From Sipunculus nudus (lineage: Eukaryota; Annelida; Sipuncula; Golfingiida; Sipunculidae), in contig CM049313.1 of NCBI GenBank assembly GCA_026874595.1, forward strand, positions 53,962,659-54,026,658: 64,000 nt of DNA. The letters run 5' to 3'. The stretch's first letter is position 1. The number at the start of each line of letters is the position of its first letter. The notes beneath the pieces were generated by a model. That model worked only from the letters and a program-made list of their open reading frames with translations, made no database searches and was not told where the DNA came from. This document shows, one piece after another, positions 1-10,190 of this stretch. A program made the position numbers and the translations under genes.

Positions 1-405
1 AGGTTCTGCTTTCTCCGCCAGAATACAGGCGGCTTAAAATTAATTCACATCAATACATGCAAGCGGTACACACTTTCGCCCTATTTGGAATAGTACACTT
101 AAAGTTTCCATAAAAAAATTAAATGACTAATGTCCCTCCTTAAGCTGGTATAATATGTCTTATCTGCAGTTGGTACCGATTCCTCAAACCAAAACATACT
201 AAGGTGACCCCGGATGGTTCTTTAAGCGTTACCCTAATCCTCAACAAGCTAACGCACCTAAGGACATAATTGCACGAACTAAGCTCATACATGCACATAG
301 CACTTGCCAAAGTGATTCTGACTGACATAAAATCAACTCACGTGTCGGTTTCTGACTGTCATGAGTCGTAACACACAATCCAAGTTCAACGACAACAAAC
401 GACAG
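1..405. repeat. Dispersed repeat A, copy 1
   Basis: Positions 1-345 match 49154-49560 closely, and their first part also matches 43770-43950; all begin with AGGTTCTGCTTTCTCCGCC. This copy lacks the palindromic insertion found in the copy near 49.4 kb. It lies on the 3' side of the minus-strand Gypsy remnant at 930-3060, and the copy near 49.2-49.6 kb lies on the same side of the related Gypsy element, so an LTR or flanking-repeat origin is possible. The short ORF on the minus strand here has no recognisable homology and is probably not a gene. Confidence 0.75.
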
Positions 406-929
406 CAAAAGTAGTCTAGCAAGTCTCCAGCAACCCCGTGACTGCCGCTTAGGTACATAACGAGTCGCTTACCACATTGAACGAAATTGGGTGCTGGCTG
501 CCGAATCTGCGGCGCCTTCTGCAGCTGGCTACGGACTTGTAGATTAAAATAGAAGTTCTCATGACATCACCCGCTTAATGTTAAAAAGCCAAAATAATAT
601 CTCAAGGCCAATTACATCAAACACCAACACTGCTTATATTTATGCTTGGAAATGCATATTAACTACGAAGATATATATGTGAAAAAATTTAAGGCGGCGA
701 TTAGTAAATAATCATGTAAAATAAAATCTGTTAAATTCTTACATCATGGAATCATCAGCATATGTAATAAGTGTCTTGAATGAAGCTGTTCACATCCACT
801 TAACTGGTAATCTGCGAAGGTACATTATACCATTTAACATGTCTCCGACATCTTAAATAAATAAATTGATAATGTAATCAACATCACAAAAACATAAGTG
901 TCATTAACTTGCACCGTTCCAAAATACAA

Positions 930-3060
930 TTACAGACAAAGCCTGTTTACTGGTTTGATCGTTCGTCCACATTTTGTTGTTTGCACAGTCACTGGTTCAC
1001 TGAGTGCACAAGGCTTTGGTGAATCGCTGTCTATCCCTTGGGTATCCGGGACTGCGGAATCATCTGGTTCTCTTTCTTTTTGAAGATGTGGTCTGAATCT
1101 ACGTTGGATCTTACCACACTGAACTCACACGTTATATGATTTGGGTGCGTTTGCGTTTTCCACAACAGTGGCACAATCACTCCACTGGTCTTGCGTGTCG
1201 TCTCTAAGGCAAACAAAATCACCTGGGTTCAACGGTTCTTATGGTTTTGTAGAATACCTTGCTTTACTCTGTTCATCTCTTTGGCGAGCAGCCTCATGGT
1301 CTATGTCTTGCGAGCGTATTTTCTAAGACTGGTAGAGTATTACGCGAGATTCTGTTCATCATGAGTTGTGATGGGCTCATTCAAGTGTAGGAGTTTGGCA
1401 TATTTCTATACACGAGTAGTGCCTTGAATTGGTCGTCTTGGCGAAGGATTTTCTTAGCAATTCCTATGAATCGCTCTGCCTTACCATTGGCATGTGGACA
1501 CAACGGACTTGTGGTTATATGTGTGAAATTGAAATCTTCACTAAACTGTCTGAAGGGATCAGAAGAAAATTGGGGTCCATTTTCCGTAACTAACTTGTAT
1601 AGTATTCCCGAAATTGCAATCACAGATTTTTAGTTTGGCTTTTACTGCTTGGCAGGTAGTCGCTGCAAGACAAATGATTTTTGGATAATGGGAATAATAG
1701 TCAGTGACCTCAAGATAATTTTCTCTCTCGAGATGGAACAAGTCTGCTGCAATACGTCCATACGGACCATTTTGCACAGTAGTCGGTATTAGGGGTTCCC
1801 TCTTTTGTGCGCTTCTGTGCACTTGGCAGAATGTACACTGTTCAACACATTTCTTTATTTATTTTGAATTAACTGGCCACCACACACAAGAATTTGCGCA
1901 TTCAGTAGACTGTGGCCCAGGTAAATATTCTCTAGACTTTTTTTTCGCATGTTTTGTGGTACCACTCATCTACTGTCATACAGCAGCAGTCCATTTGCAA
2001 CTGAAAAGTGTTCCCTGTGCTCATATAGACTATTAACGTCTGTTGCCATATCCCGAGCATAAGTTGGCCATCCGCTTAGTGTGAGGTCTATGGTCTTACT
2101 TATCTGATCATCCATTGCGCTTTCTTCACAAATTTCACCTAATTGGCCATTAGATAAGGGCCATGCATTTCTCATGACTTGTTCCTGCAGGATAATTTCC
2201 TGGACTTGACAGATTTCTTCACTTGAGGCTTCTAATGGTTGTCTTAACAGTTTGTCAGCGATAAAGCATATTTCTTCCTGGGACGTATTCAGCGACAGCA
2301 TTGTATTTCATTTATCTCATTAGCATGCGCAGGCCTCTCATTAGTGCGTTGTGGAGATTGTCATTGTTGATCATAGGTACAAGTGGCATAAGATCAGTCA
2401 TTAGCCGGAATGACGGTAATCGAAACAAAAAATTGTGGAATTTTTCGCAAGCCCGTGTAAGGGCAAAACATTCCTTCTCGATCATTGCGTAATTACGTTC
2501 GTTTGGAAGCAATGTTCTTTATGCGTGTGCCACCGGTCTGTTTTATTGTGGAAGTACTGCACCGAGGACATAGCTGCAAGAATCTGCTGAGATTGAGGTT
2601 TGCTTCTTGGCACCAAAGTAGGCCAAGGTTGGCGCACATGTCAGAAGTTTCTTTACTTCCAAGAATGACTCCTTTTGTGGATTGTCCAAACATAATCTTT
2701 CTTGAAAAGTTCATTCAACTGTTTTATACATAGCTCGGATTTGGGATGTAGCTTCCTAAATAGTTAACCTTCCCAAATAGTCTCCTAAGCTCTGCTACAT
2801 TATCAAGAGTTTGCAGTTTATTTATGGCCTTGCTTTAATCAGAGGAAGGACTCATTCCTCCACTGCTGAATTGGTCAAAGAAAGTCAAGCTGCTTCTCTC
2901 GTTGGACACATTTGTCTTTGTTCAGTTTGAGACCACCTTCTCTTGAACACAGTTTCTACTCTATCACCATGCTCTTGTGTGTCTACACCACTGACTATGA
3001 TGTCATCTTGGTATAAGGATACGCCTTGCATGCCTGAAAGTATGTCAGACATCGTTCGTT
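930..3060 (-). mobile_element. Ty3/Gypsy retrotransposon remnant (partial pol), copy G1
   Basis: Reading from high to low coordinates on the minus strand, the order is that of Ty3/Gypsy pol. The last part of reverse transcriptase contains YQDDIIV (about 2995-3020). RNase H follows with ERNYAMIEKECFAL (2500-2455), then the linker with ADKLLRQP (near 2240). The integrase core follows (about 1860-1390), with VTENGPQFSSDPF and HANGKAERFIG motifs. The integrase tail has SYNV and RRFRPHLQK near 1130-1080, and a final GRTIKPVNRL-like end lies near 950. Reading-frame shifts and stops separate these pieces, so it is not functional. Everything 5' of the RT active-site region is missing because a LINE tail abuts it at about 3060. 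It probably sits in an intron of, or just upstream of, the SLC12 gene. Confidence 0.85.
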
Positions 3061-3663
3061 GAAATAATAAAATTAATAATAATAATAATAATAATAATAA
3101 AAATAATAATAATTTATTTTGTAAAGCGTAAAATCCATGATGATACATGCTCTAAAACGCTGTTACATAACTAAAATACAATCAGCAAGCATTAAACATA
3201 CTATTGTAAGAATATGAAATTAAAGTCCAGTTGACTAATATATTACATTCAGAAGTTTACACTATTAAATAAGACATATAAAAATTAACAGTGCAATTAT
3301 CTGTTAAAACTCTCATAATTCCACTAAAATATTCAAACATTTCACTATCAATAGGATAAAATATCGTACAAAATGACTAGGCATAAAAATATTCCTTGAA
3401 CAAATGTTTTTAATTTACTTTAAAATTTTGAGAGACTGGTGGTTTTTCTTAGAGTATCTGGTGGGTCATTCCACAGTTTCGGGCAAATTACACTGAAAGC
3501 CCGATTTTTTGCACAGGACGATTTGGTAAAAAGAAAGATTAGTATGGCTTCTTTTTTTATCATTCATTTTCAGTTGATGCTGGCTCAAACACTTTTGTAC
3601 AGTTGAAACACAAAATTTCATTTGGTGAATGATACTGACAAGTTCAACAGATTTAAATGCTAC
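3061..3663 (-). mobile_element. CR1/L2-like LINE 3' end inserted in Gypsy RT
   Basis: The segment starts with an (AAT)n tract at 3065-3112, the microsatellite-like tail expected at the 3' end of such LINEs. It continues upward through a 3' UTR (3113-3380), then a decayed C-terminal coding part (about 3530-3390, with AFSVICPKLWNDPPDTLR), and a segment near 3540-3663 matching an RT-downstream region (LSQHQLKMNDKK). The 3113-3260 and 3540-3663 parts match 52480-52630 and 52834-52960 at high identity. The element is cut off at about 3663. Confidence 0.75.
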
Positions 3664-4127
3664 AAATTACTTTCTAAATTACTTTCTCTTCAATTACCTT
3701 AATACATGAAAACAGTGTTGTTGAATCTGTAGCAAAATATATTTTCATTCTGGACAGATGGACATTCCATTAAGAGTGTCTCATCCATTCAATTACTAAA
3801 ATCATCAACCATAATCAAGAGTTGAGTGAAATGAATTTGACTGTATTGAGTCAAACCTAGTCATTTGAAATCTAATCATCCTCAGAAATCTGTCTGTGTC
3901 TGACAATGTCACTATGTATGTTTTAGCCCAATAGTTTTTGACTCTTTGAGATCTCTTGTTGCAAACTCGACACTACAGCTATAGATTTACAGCATGCTTT
4001 AAACATAGACTTGAGTTTGCTTCAAAGCTAAATCTGCTTGATGTTTGGAACCCACCCTTATTACTGACCAGGACCTTTTCCAGATCTGACAGTTTATTGA
4101 TTTTATGACCTTGACCTTCTGTTTCAG
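3664..4127. other. Intron sequence before the first visible SLC12 exon
   Basis: No gene, strong repeat or exon was recognised. The polypyrimidine-AG acceptor of the next exon ends at 4127. I looked for the preceding SLC12 exon (the family has a W-V-Y-W-L segment just upstream) and did not find it here, so it is probably left of the window, beyond the retroelements. Confidence 0.5.
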
Positions 4128-4243
4128 GTACGACCCTCCTCATCCCATACATCCTTTTCACAAAGTCCATGTGGCAGAGATGTAAACTATGGGTGTTTTT
4201 TCGCAGGGTCTAAGAAGAGTGAGCTGGAAAGGGACCAGAGGAG
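4128..4243 (+). CDS. SLC12 gene, visible exon 1
   Basis: The acceptor is TTCAG at 4123-4127 and the donor is GTGAG at 4244. The first half reads GT-ACG-ACC... as [10 protein letters not shown] then WQRCKLWVF. The second half reads [12 protein letters not shown] in the frame one base later. Removing one T from the T6 run at 4196-4201 would make the exon continuous (116 nt becomes 115 nt, matching the phases at both ends). Confidence 0.85.
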
Positions 4244-7200
4244 GTGAGTGTATATTCATTTGCTCCTTACAGATGTACTGTATATGCATGTTGCATAAAC
4301 AAAGAGACACTATAATTTCACCAAAACTTCAAAGTTTTTTTTTTAATATGCTGATATCTTCGAGAACAGTTGAACACCATTTCCTCAGTTTACATTATAT
4401 TTTGTTTCACCACATAGAAATGTTGGTTACAAAAAAAAACTTGACCAATGAAAGCAACACAATTGAATTAGTATTAAAAGACCTGTTTCTTGTCAGACAA
4501 TAAGATGGAAGTTAAATCTGATTTAAATAATTCAAAACGATTTGACAAAGAACACAAAAATGTTGGATTGATAGTTTAGAACATTTTTCTTGAATAAAGA
4601 ATGACCATAGTATAATGGAGTAGAATTTGATTATTTTCTCATTTTTTTCTATTTCAGAACGGCTTTGATGTTGAGTAAGTTCCGTATTGAATGTTCTTCC
4701 ATGACTGTGATACCATATGTAGAAAAAAGACCAGAAAATGAAACGTAAGTGAATCCAGGAGAGGTCTTATATTCCAGTAACACTGTCATGGAGTTTGAAA
4801 AGACCAAAAACGGATGTTAAGGTGAAAAAAATGATCTCAGACACTACCTGCATCACATTAAACCCAAGAGCCCCCCTCCTCACCCCTGTCACTTTGCCAA
4901 TGTTAGTGACAGTGTCACTGAGTTCCTGATTCCAACTAAAAAAAACTTGACTGCTGCATTAGACATATTCCCACCTAATGACACAAGGATTGTTTTTAAC
5001 CTGTTAATATACTTTAGTACACTGATAAAGCCTCTTAAACGGTTGACCAATTCAGACGTTTCTTGATTTATTATATTTCTGACATAGATATTAACAAAGA
5101 TAATATAAGTATTCAAGGAATTTTTGACAACACCCTAACGCAATTCAATGTATAATTTCCCTGTCATGATCTTGAGTAGAGCTCACAGATTCTTTAGATT
5201 ACGGAGAGATTTTGAAATACCTAGTTCAATATAATCTACTATGTAATAATGAACCATAAATAATTAAAATATCCCATATTTTGAAGATTCTTTCCTACTC
5301 TTCACTAATTTGACCAATAATTTGCATATTTTCTACGACTATAAACATAGGTAGTCATTTATATGCGAACGCATCAAAAATAAGTAAATTCGATGATATT
5401 ATCACAGCAGAAATAAAATGAATTAAAAAATGCACCTTACCCATATTATTTACTGAAAATGTGCCTGAGAAACTTTAAATCTTTTTCAAATCCTGATTAT
5501 AAAATAAAATTTTTTAAAAAATCACTGGGAATTAATTATTTAATTAAGAGCTGTCAGTTATGAAAAATAAATACCAGGAAGGGATAGGTAAAAATGCATG
5601 TTCCTGTAAAATATAAGATACAGGGCAGTCCTTTTGTTATAGGATTTCAGGCAAGATGAAAAAGTTAATGGGTTTCTTGTTGTATTAGTATCAAATTTCA
5701 TGCTTATCTCTAAATAGATATAACTTGTTGCTGTCCATCTCTTGTCTCTCATCAGTTCACAGCTTTTAGTCTGATAATTGTAGTGAATTGTGCATGTCGT
5801 GCATTTCCTGAATTTCTTCCTCATGTATATCACTAAGGGTTGTTTTTTTTTTTGTTTTTTTTTTTTTACTTTTTTTCAGGTATAATGAGTATAAAACGTT
5901 TTTACAGCCCTGGATGAGTGAAGAGGGCAGGGCCGAGCAGGAGGGTCGAATCACGCAAACGGAACTCGTAGCACAAAAAGAAAGAGTAAGTTATGGATAA
6001 ATGAGGAGAGAAAAAAAAGATTGGTTTCTCAGGCGCACTAAGATCGGTTATGACCCGCCACATTAAACATTCTTAGTTTAATTTTCAGTAGAAATTTGTT
6101 AATATTGGTCTCCTTAGACATTTCTTTCAAGAAAAAAATTATAAAATTTCGTTTTTTGATCGTTCAGAATCCAGCAGGAAATTTAATCCAGTCAGAGATT
6201 ACTGAAACAAGAAATAATTTACAACTGGTCCGTTGTGAAGGGAACAGGTGTCAACAACACAACCTTTATCTAGACCTCCCAGCACAAGTCAATATACAAA
6301 TCAGACTGAGTTTACTCAGTCGATATTTTAAAATAATTTCTTCAGTCCAGATTTCACGATAATATAGAAGGTTAAAAAATAATTAAAGAACAATCGATCA
6401 TTAGTCGTTCTTTTTCTTTCCGTCATCGAAAGTTATTTGACAACCTTTTCCTACCACTTTTTTCAGTTCTGTTATTGAATCATTCACTAATTCATCTTCC
6501 AACAGGATAGTTAGTAAATTAGACTACTGAATGATCTAGTAATTTTTTATTTATTTTGTCGGACATATCGTCACTTAAGGTTGCGTGAATTATTGAAACA
6601 GCACTCCTCAGATGCCACCCTTATAGTTATGTAAGTATACCATCACAGAATTCTGATTTGTGACAATTAAGGAAAGAGAAATGTGGTGGGCACACAGTAT
6701 GCTTATCCTTGCACATTTATGAAGGTTTTATTTCATACTTGGCAGGAAAATGTAGCTTAAATGCTTGATATCCACAGGAGTCACCATCTTTTTAAAAAAC
6801 ATAATTTTGCATTTAAAATGTCAGTACTAAAGAGTCTGGATTTTTTTTTAAATATTCAAAAGGTCCTTTACTTTGAGAAAAATGTCGGACACAGACATAC
6901 AATTTGGATGGTGTTGGTATTTAAGGAGCAAGATACAAGCTTAATAGCTCTGTATCCTAAACAGTGCTTGATTCATTCAGTGTATGATTCATAAAAAATA
7001 AAAATAAAACATCTTACCTGTAGACATAAGTTCTTTTAATATATATAACTATGAACTCTTTAAACAAGATTATTTTTCATATGCATATTATCATGGATGA
7101 TCTTGATTGCCCGTTTTCATGTATGACATTTTAATACAAAAGTTTTGGTAAATAGGTAATGGATATTTTTTAAAGGTTATGATAGAGCGATGAAAATTGA

Positions 7201-7400
7201 TTTGCTGGTAGTGTGGGATCATTTAGTCTGCCCTTATTTATACTAAATTAATCTTTAACAACAGAACCTTGCCCATGCTAAAGAAGAGCCAGTGTTCAGC
7301 CAGCTTGTACATGTCGTGGATTGAGTCACTGACACAGGACATGCCGCCCATCCTCCTGCTACGAGGAAACCAGGAGAGTGTTCTCACGTACTACTCATGA
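4128..7400 (+). CDS. SLC12-family Na-K-Cl / Na-Cl cotransporter, C-terminal five coding exons (5' part outside window)
   Basis: Five exons (4128-4243, 4658-4744, 5880-5985, 6563-6630, 7265-7400) have compatible phases and encode the cytosolic C-terminal domain of an electroneutral cation-chloride cotransporter. Seen in order: [31 protein letters not shown], the counterpart of the LLSKFRI block; [17 protein letters not shown], the counterpart of RLNELLKEHSS; and [16 protein letters not shown], then [12 protein letters not shown] and the stop at 7398-7400. This end is typical of the NKCC/NCC branch; KCC proteins end differently. The family moves chloride with Na+ and/or K+ across the plasma membrane. 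Two oddities: exon 1 has one T too many in a T6 run (4196-4201), shifting frame, and exon 4 has GG where AG is expected. NKCC versus NCC cannot be settled from this part. A decayed copy is possible, but conservation is good. Confidence 0.9.
4658..4744 (+). CDS. SLC12 gene, visible exon 2
   Basis: The acceptor ATTTCAG ends at 4657 and the donor GTAAGT starts at 4745. It encodes [20 protein letters not shown] and on to RPENE. The split codons at both ends join in frame with the exons on either side. Confidence 0.9.
5880..5985 (+). CDS. SLC12 gene, visible exon 3
   Basis: A long T-rich tract and CAG precede it (acceptor ends 5879); the donor GTAAGT starts at 5986. It encodes [15 protein letters not shown] and, at its end, [12 protein letters not shown]. 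This is the acidic stretch that in the family precedes the TYRQIRLNE block. Confidence 0.85.
6563..6630 (+). CDS. SLC12 gene, visible exon 4 (non-canonical acceptor)
   Basis: It encodes [19 protein letters not shown] then LIV, with donor GTAAGT at 6631. The required phase-0 start follows TTTTGTCGG, so the acceptor dinucleotide is GG rather than AG (6561-6562). Every upstream AG within about 60 nt gives the wrong phase or an immediate stop. Confidence 0.8.
7265..7400 (+). CDS. SLC12 gene, last coding exon
   Basis: The acceptor AACAACAG ends at 7264. It encodes [18 protein letters not shown], then [16 protein letters not shown] and [10 protein letters not shown], with stop TGA at 7398-7400. 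The C-terminal block is the best conserved signature of NKCC/NCC proteins. Confidence 0.92.
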
Positions 7401-9071
7401 GTGCCCCCTACCAGTGCCAAGTAATCCTGCAGATAACGAATCAAGCATATCTCTTAAGCCGCCTGCCTGCTCCCTGCTAGCTCTGTGCTGCTAAGATTTG
7501 GTCAAGAGGCTTCATTGAGTGATTTAAAGTATGAAGAAAAGAAATATTATTGTTTGAGGATATGGTAAAACTTGGCAACATGACTTCCTATTTAGCCACA
7601 AATATTGGTCATGTTACTCTTGTTACTCTTCTGCTCAAAAGAGACAAAAGGTTGATATCATAGAGTGCCAATGTTCCTTGGGTGTTTGTTAGTGAAAATT
7701 AATGTATGTCACTGACAAGATTTATTTAAGATTGCAAACTAATTTTCATTTTAATTAAAGGGCTCTGTTGAAATTTCAACATATTCAGTTCTGATTATTA
7801 AAACCATGAAGGCAGTGGGTCATGTTTTCCACCAAGGAAAACATTAAAATGTGTTGTGTTCAATGGTATATTTTCATTAAAAAATTTGTGTCCAGTCCAT
7901 TACTCATTATGGACAAATGTGAAAATGTATTATTTAAAATAAGGATAATGTTTATGTTTACAGTTTAGACTAAATGAACGTTTAAACGGCCAGTTGCTGG
8001 AATTGTACGCAGGCCTGTCAAAAGAAAATTTAAATAAAGTCAAAAGCTTAATGTGATTGGTTGAATTGATGCCTTGACTTTCAGTTCAGAACTCAAATCA
8101 TGGTAATGTATGTGAAGCAGTTTAAAAGGGGAGAGTTACATTTGCTGACTGCAGTGTTCACGTGTTCCCTGCGGTGCACAGTAGCTGTGATCTGTGTAAA
8201 GTGTTACAAAAAAACTGACTTCATGCACTTTGTGATTGTAGTTTAAAAGAAGAGAAAACTGTTCAATATATGCAAAATGTATTACACATGTACTATATAG
8301 TTTGTACATATGCATGCTATTAGCATATTTGCTTGCTAGGGATACTTAATCATGAAGAAACCAAAATGGATTGAGAAGAATATGAGAATGGGAATATTAA
8401 AAATAAATTTTTTTTTATTATTATTTAAGAAGAATTATTGCTTCTTTCAGTGCAGTTTGATAACAGGAGAAAAGATTTACAATTGTCATTGTGCCAATGT
8501 TTTTCCGGTCACAACATATCAATGTTAAATGATCAGGTACAATGCTTATGTGCCATAGGAAATTATTGTATATATGATACCTTTGTACCCTACCATTTTT
8601 TTCCTGTGGAACAGAACATACAATTGTTTATTAGCTCAATCATATTCAGCTGAGGATATTGTACACGTATGTTATAGTACCATTACCATAGGTAATTAGT
8701 AACTATAATTTGTATCTATTTAACTACGAGCATTGAGACAAGCTGATCATGATAGATAAAGGCGCCTCACTTATTCTGAAACCGGATATTCGACCTACAT
8801 TCTCACAACAATGTTCAATAGTTTATAATTTCAAACTTCTCTTAACCACAGAGCTGAAGTGATTAAGTGTCACAAAATGGCAGTAGAGGGCAGCACGTGC
8901 AGGATCATGGCATGATGATACTTTACAGTCAAGGTCATGTACTATACAAAAACCGGCTCCATTATCAGCATTAACTTCTGATAATCATTTAAAGGTTCAC
9001 TAGAAAACAGTGTCATTTTATGTGTTCTTCCAGACAGACTTAATTCGTTTATTTTAGAATGTATATTTGTT

Positions 9072-9074
<3 letters not shown>
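7401..9074 (+). other. Probable SLC12 3' UTR and downstream noncoding DNA
   Basis: There is no protein homology in either strand after the SLC12 stop. A first AATAAA lies at 8033-8038 and others follow, so the transcript may end anywhere after about 8.05 kb. Short ORFs here look incidental. Confidence 0.5.

Positions 9075-9121
<47 letters not shown>
9075..9121. repeat. (AT)n microsatellite
   Basis: Uninterrupted AT dinucleotide run. Confidence 0.95.
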
Positions 9122-9125
<4 letters not shown>

Positions 9126-9817
9126 GACATTATTTTATCCTTGTGCATTAGTTTTTTGTTTAACTAATATTAAGATATTTTTTTCACTTTTGAATTGTAC
9201 ATATTTTGCACATTGAGCCAAGTTCTGTCTGCAAATGAAAGGTGTATCTAAAGATATATATTAAACCAGTAATTCATATGATAACTGACAAGCAAATCTG
9301 AAAATAGAAACCAATGAGTCACTAACATAGAGACTGAACTGTAATATAAAAACAAAAACTGAATAATAATTATTTCATACTTTGTCAGCATAGTGGCTAA
9401 TAAAAGCATTGTATATATGACAAGTATCTATATTTCCAGTAATTCTAAATAATTTATTTAATATTTTGCCAATATTATTATGAGAGATTCATTGAATTTA
9501 AGGAATTTATGCAAAGCCTTTTCCGATCTACAGAGGTGTCCATATTATCTTTTGGTAAAGTGGCGTTGCCGTTTTCCTGAACGTTTTTTGAGAAATTATC
9601 TGAACTCTTTTTTTTTAATCATTTTTAAAAAGCTGGAAAAGTACTGCCTGTATGTGAATATAAAAGTTTTGTACCAGTGTGTGATTACATTTAAAGTTAA
9701 ATATTACTTTATGATATGATATGTTTAAAAAACAAAGACTTCGACTCATTAGCCTTTATAAGATCCTCTTAAAATCTTGTATTGTGTCTTGATATACCAC
9801 TTTTCATATATATAAGT
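9122..9817. other. AT-rich noncoding stretch
   Basis: No recognisable gene or repeat. The short plus-strand ORF at 9480-9719 has no family resemblance and low-complexity composition. Confidence 0.4.
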
Positions 9818-10190
9818 CCCCCCCCCCCCCCCAACATGGTGACCTTGACCTTCATCTTCAAAGTCAAATCAACAGACATGTAAATTTTTTGTGAATCCCA
9901 TAATTAGAAGTATATCACAACTTGTCCCCAAATTTGGTACACAAATTGTTCTTACTTATTTCTTCAACGAGTTTGGAAACTGGTGACCTTGACCAGGATC
10001 TTCAAGGTCAAAGCAGCCCAAAAATAGTTATTGTCTTGTGAACACAATAATTTAATAAGTATTGCAGATTTTACCTCACATTAGCCACACTGATTGTTTT
10101 GACACACTTAGTTCTTAGAATATTATTGGTACAGGTGACCTTGATCTTCAAGGTCAAATTATGCAATTCTAGGATTATTGTGTCCCATAA
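9818..10190. repeat. TGACCTTGA / TCAAGGTCA dispersed repeat, cluster 1
   Basis: After a C14 run (about 9819-9832) come three diverged units spaced roughly 145-155 bp. Each has GTGACCTTGA followed 10-15 bp later by TCAAGGTCAAA or TCAAAGTCAAA. Between them are phrases about TTGTGAA...CATAATT that recur in each unit. The same family is present at 62725-63155. Confidence 0.75.
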
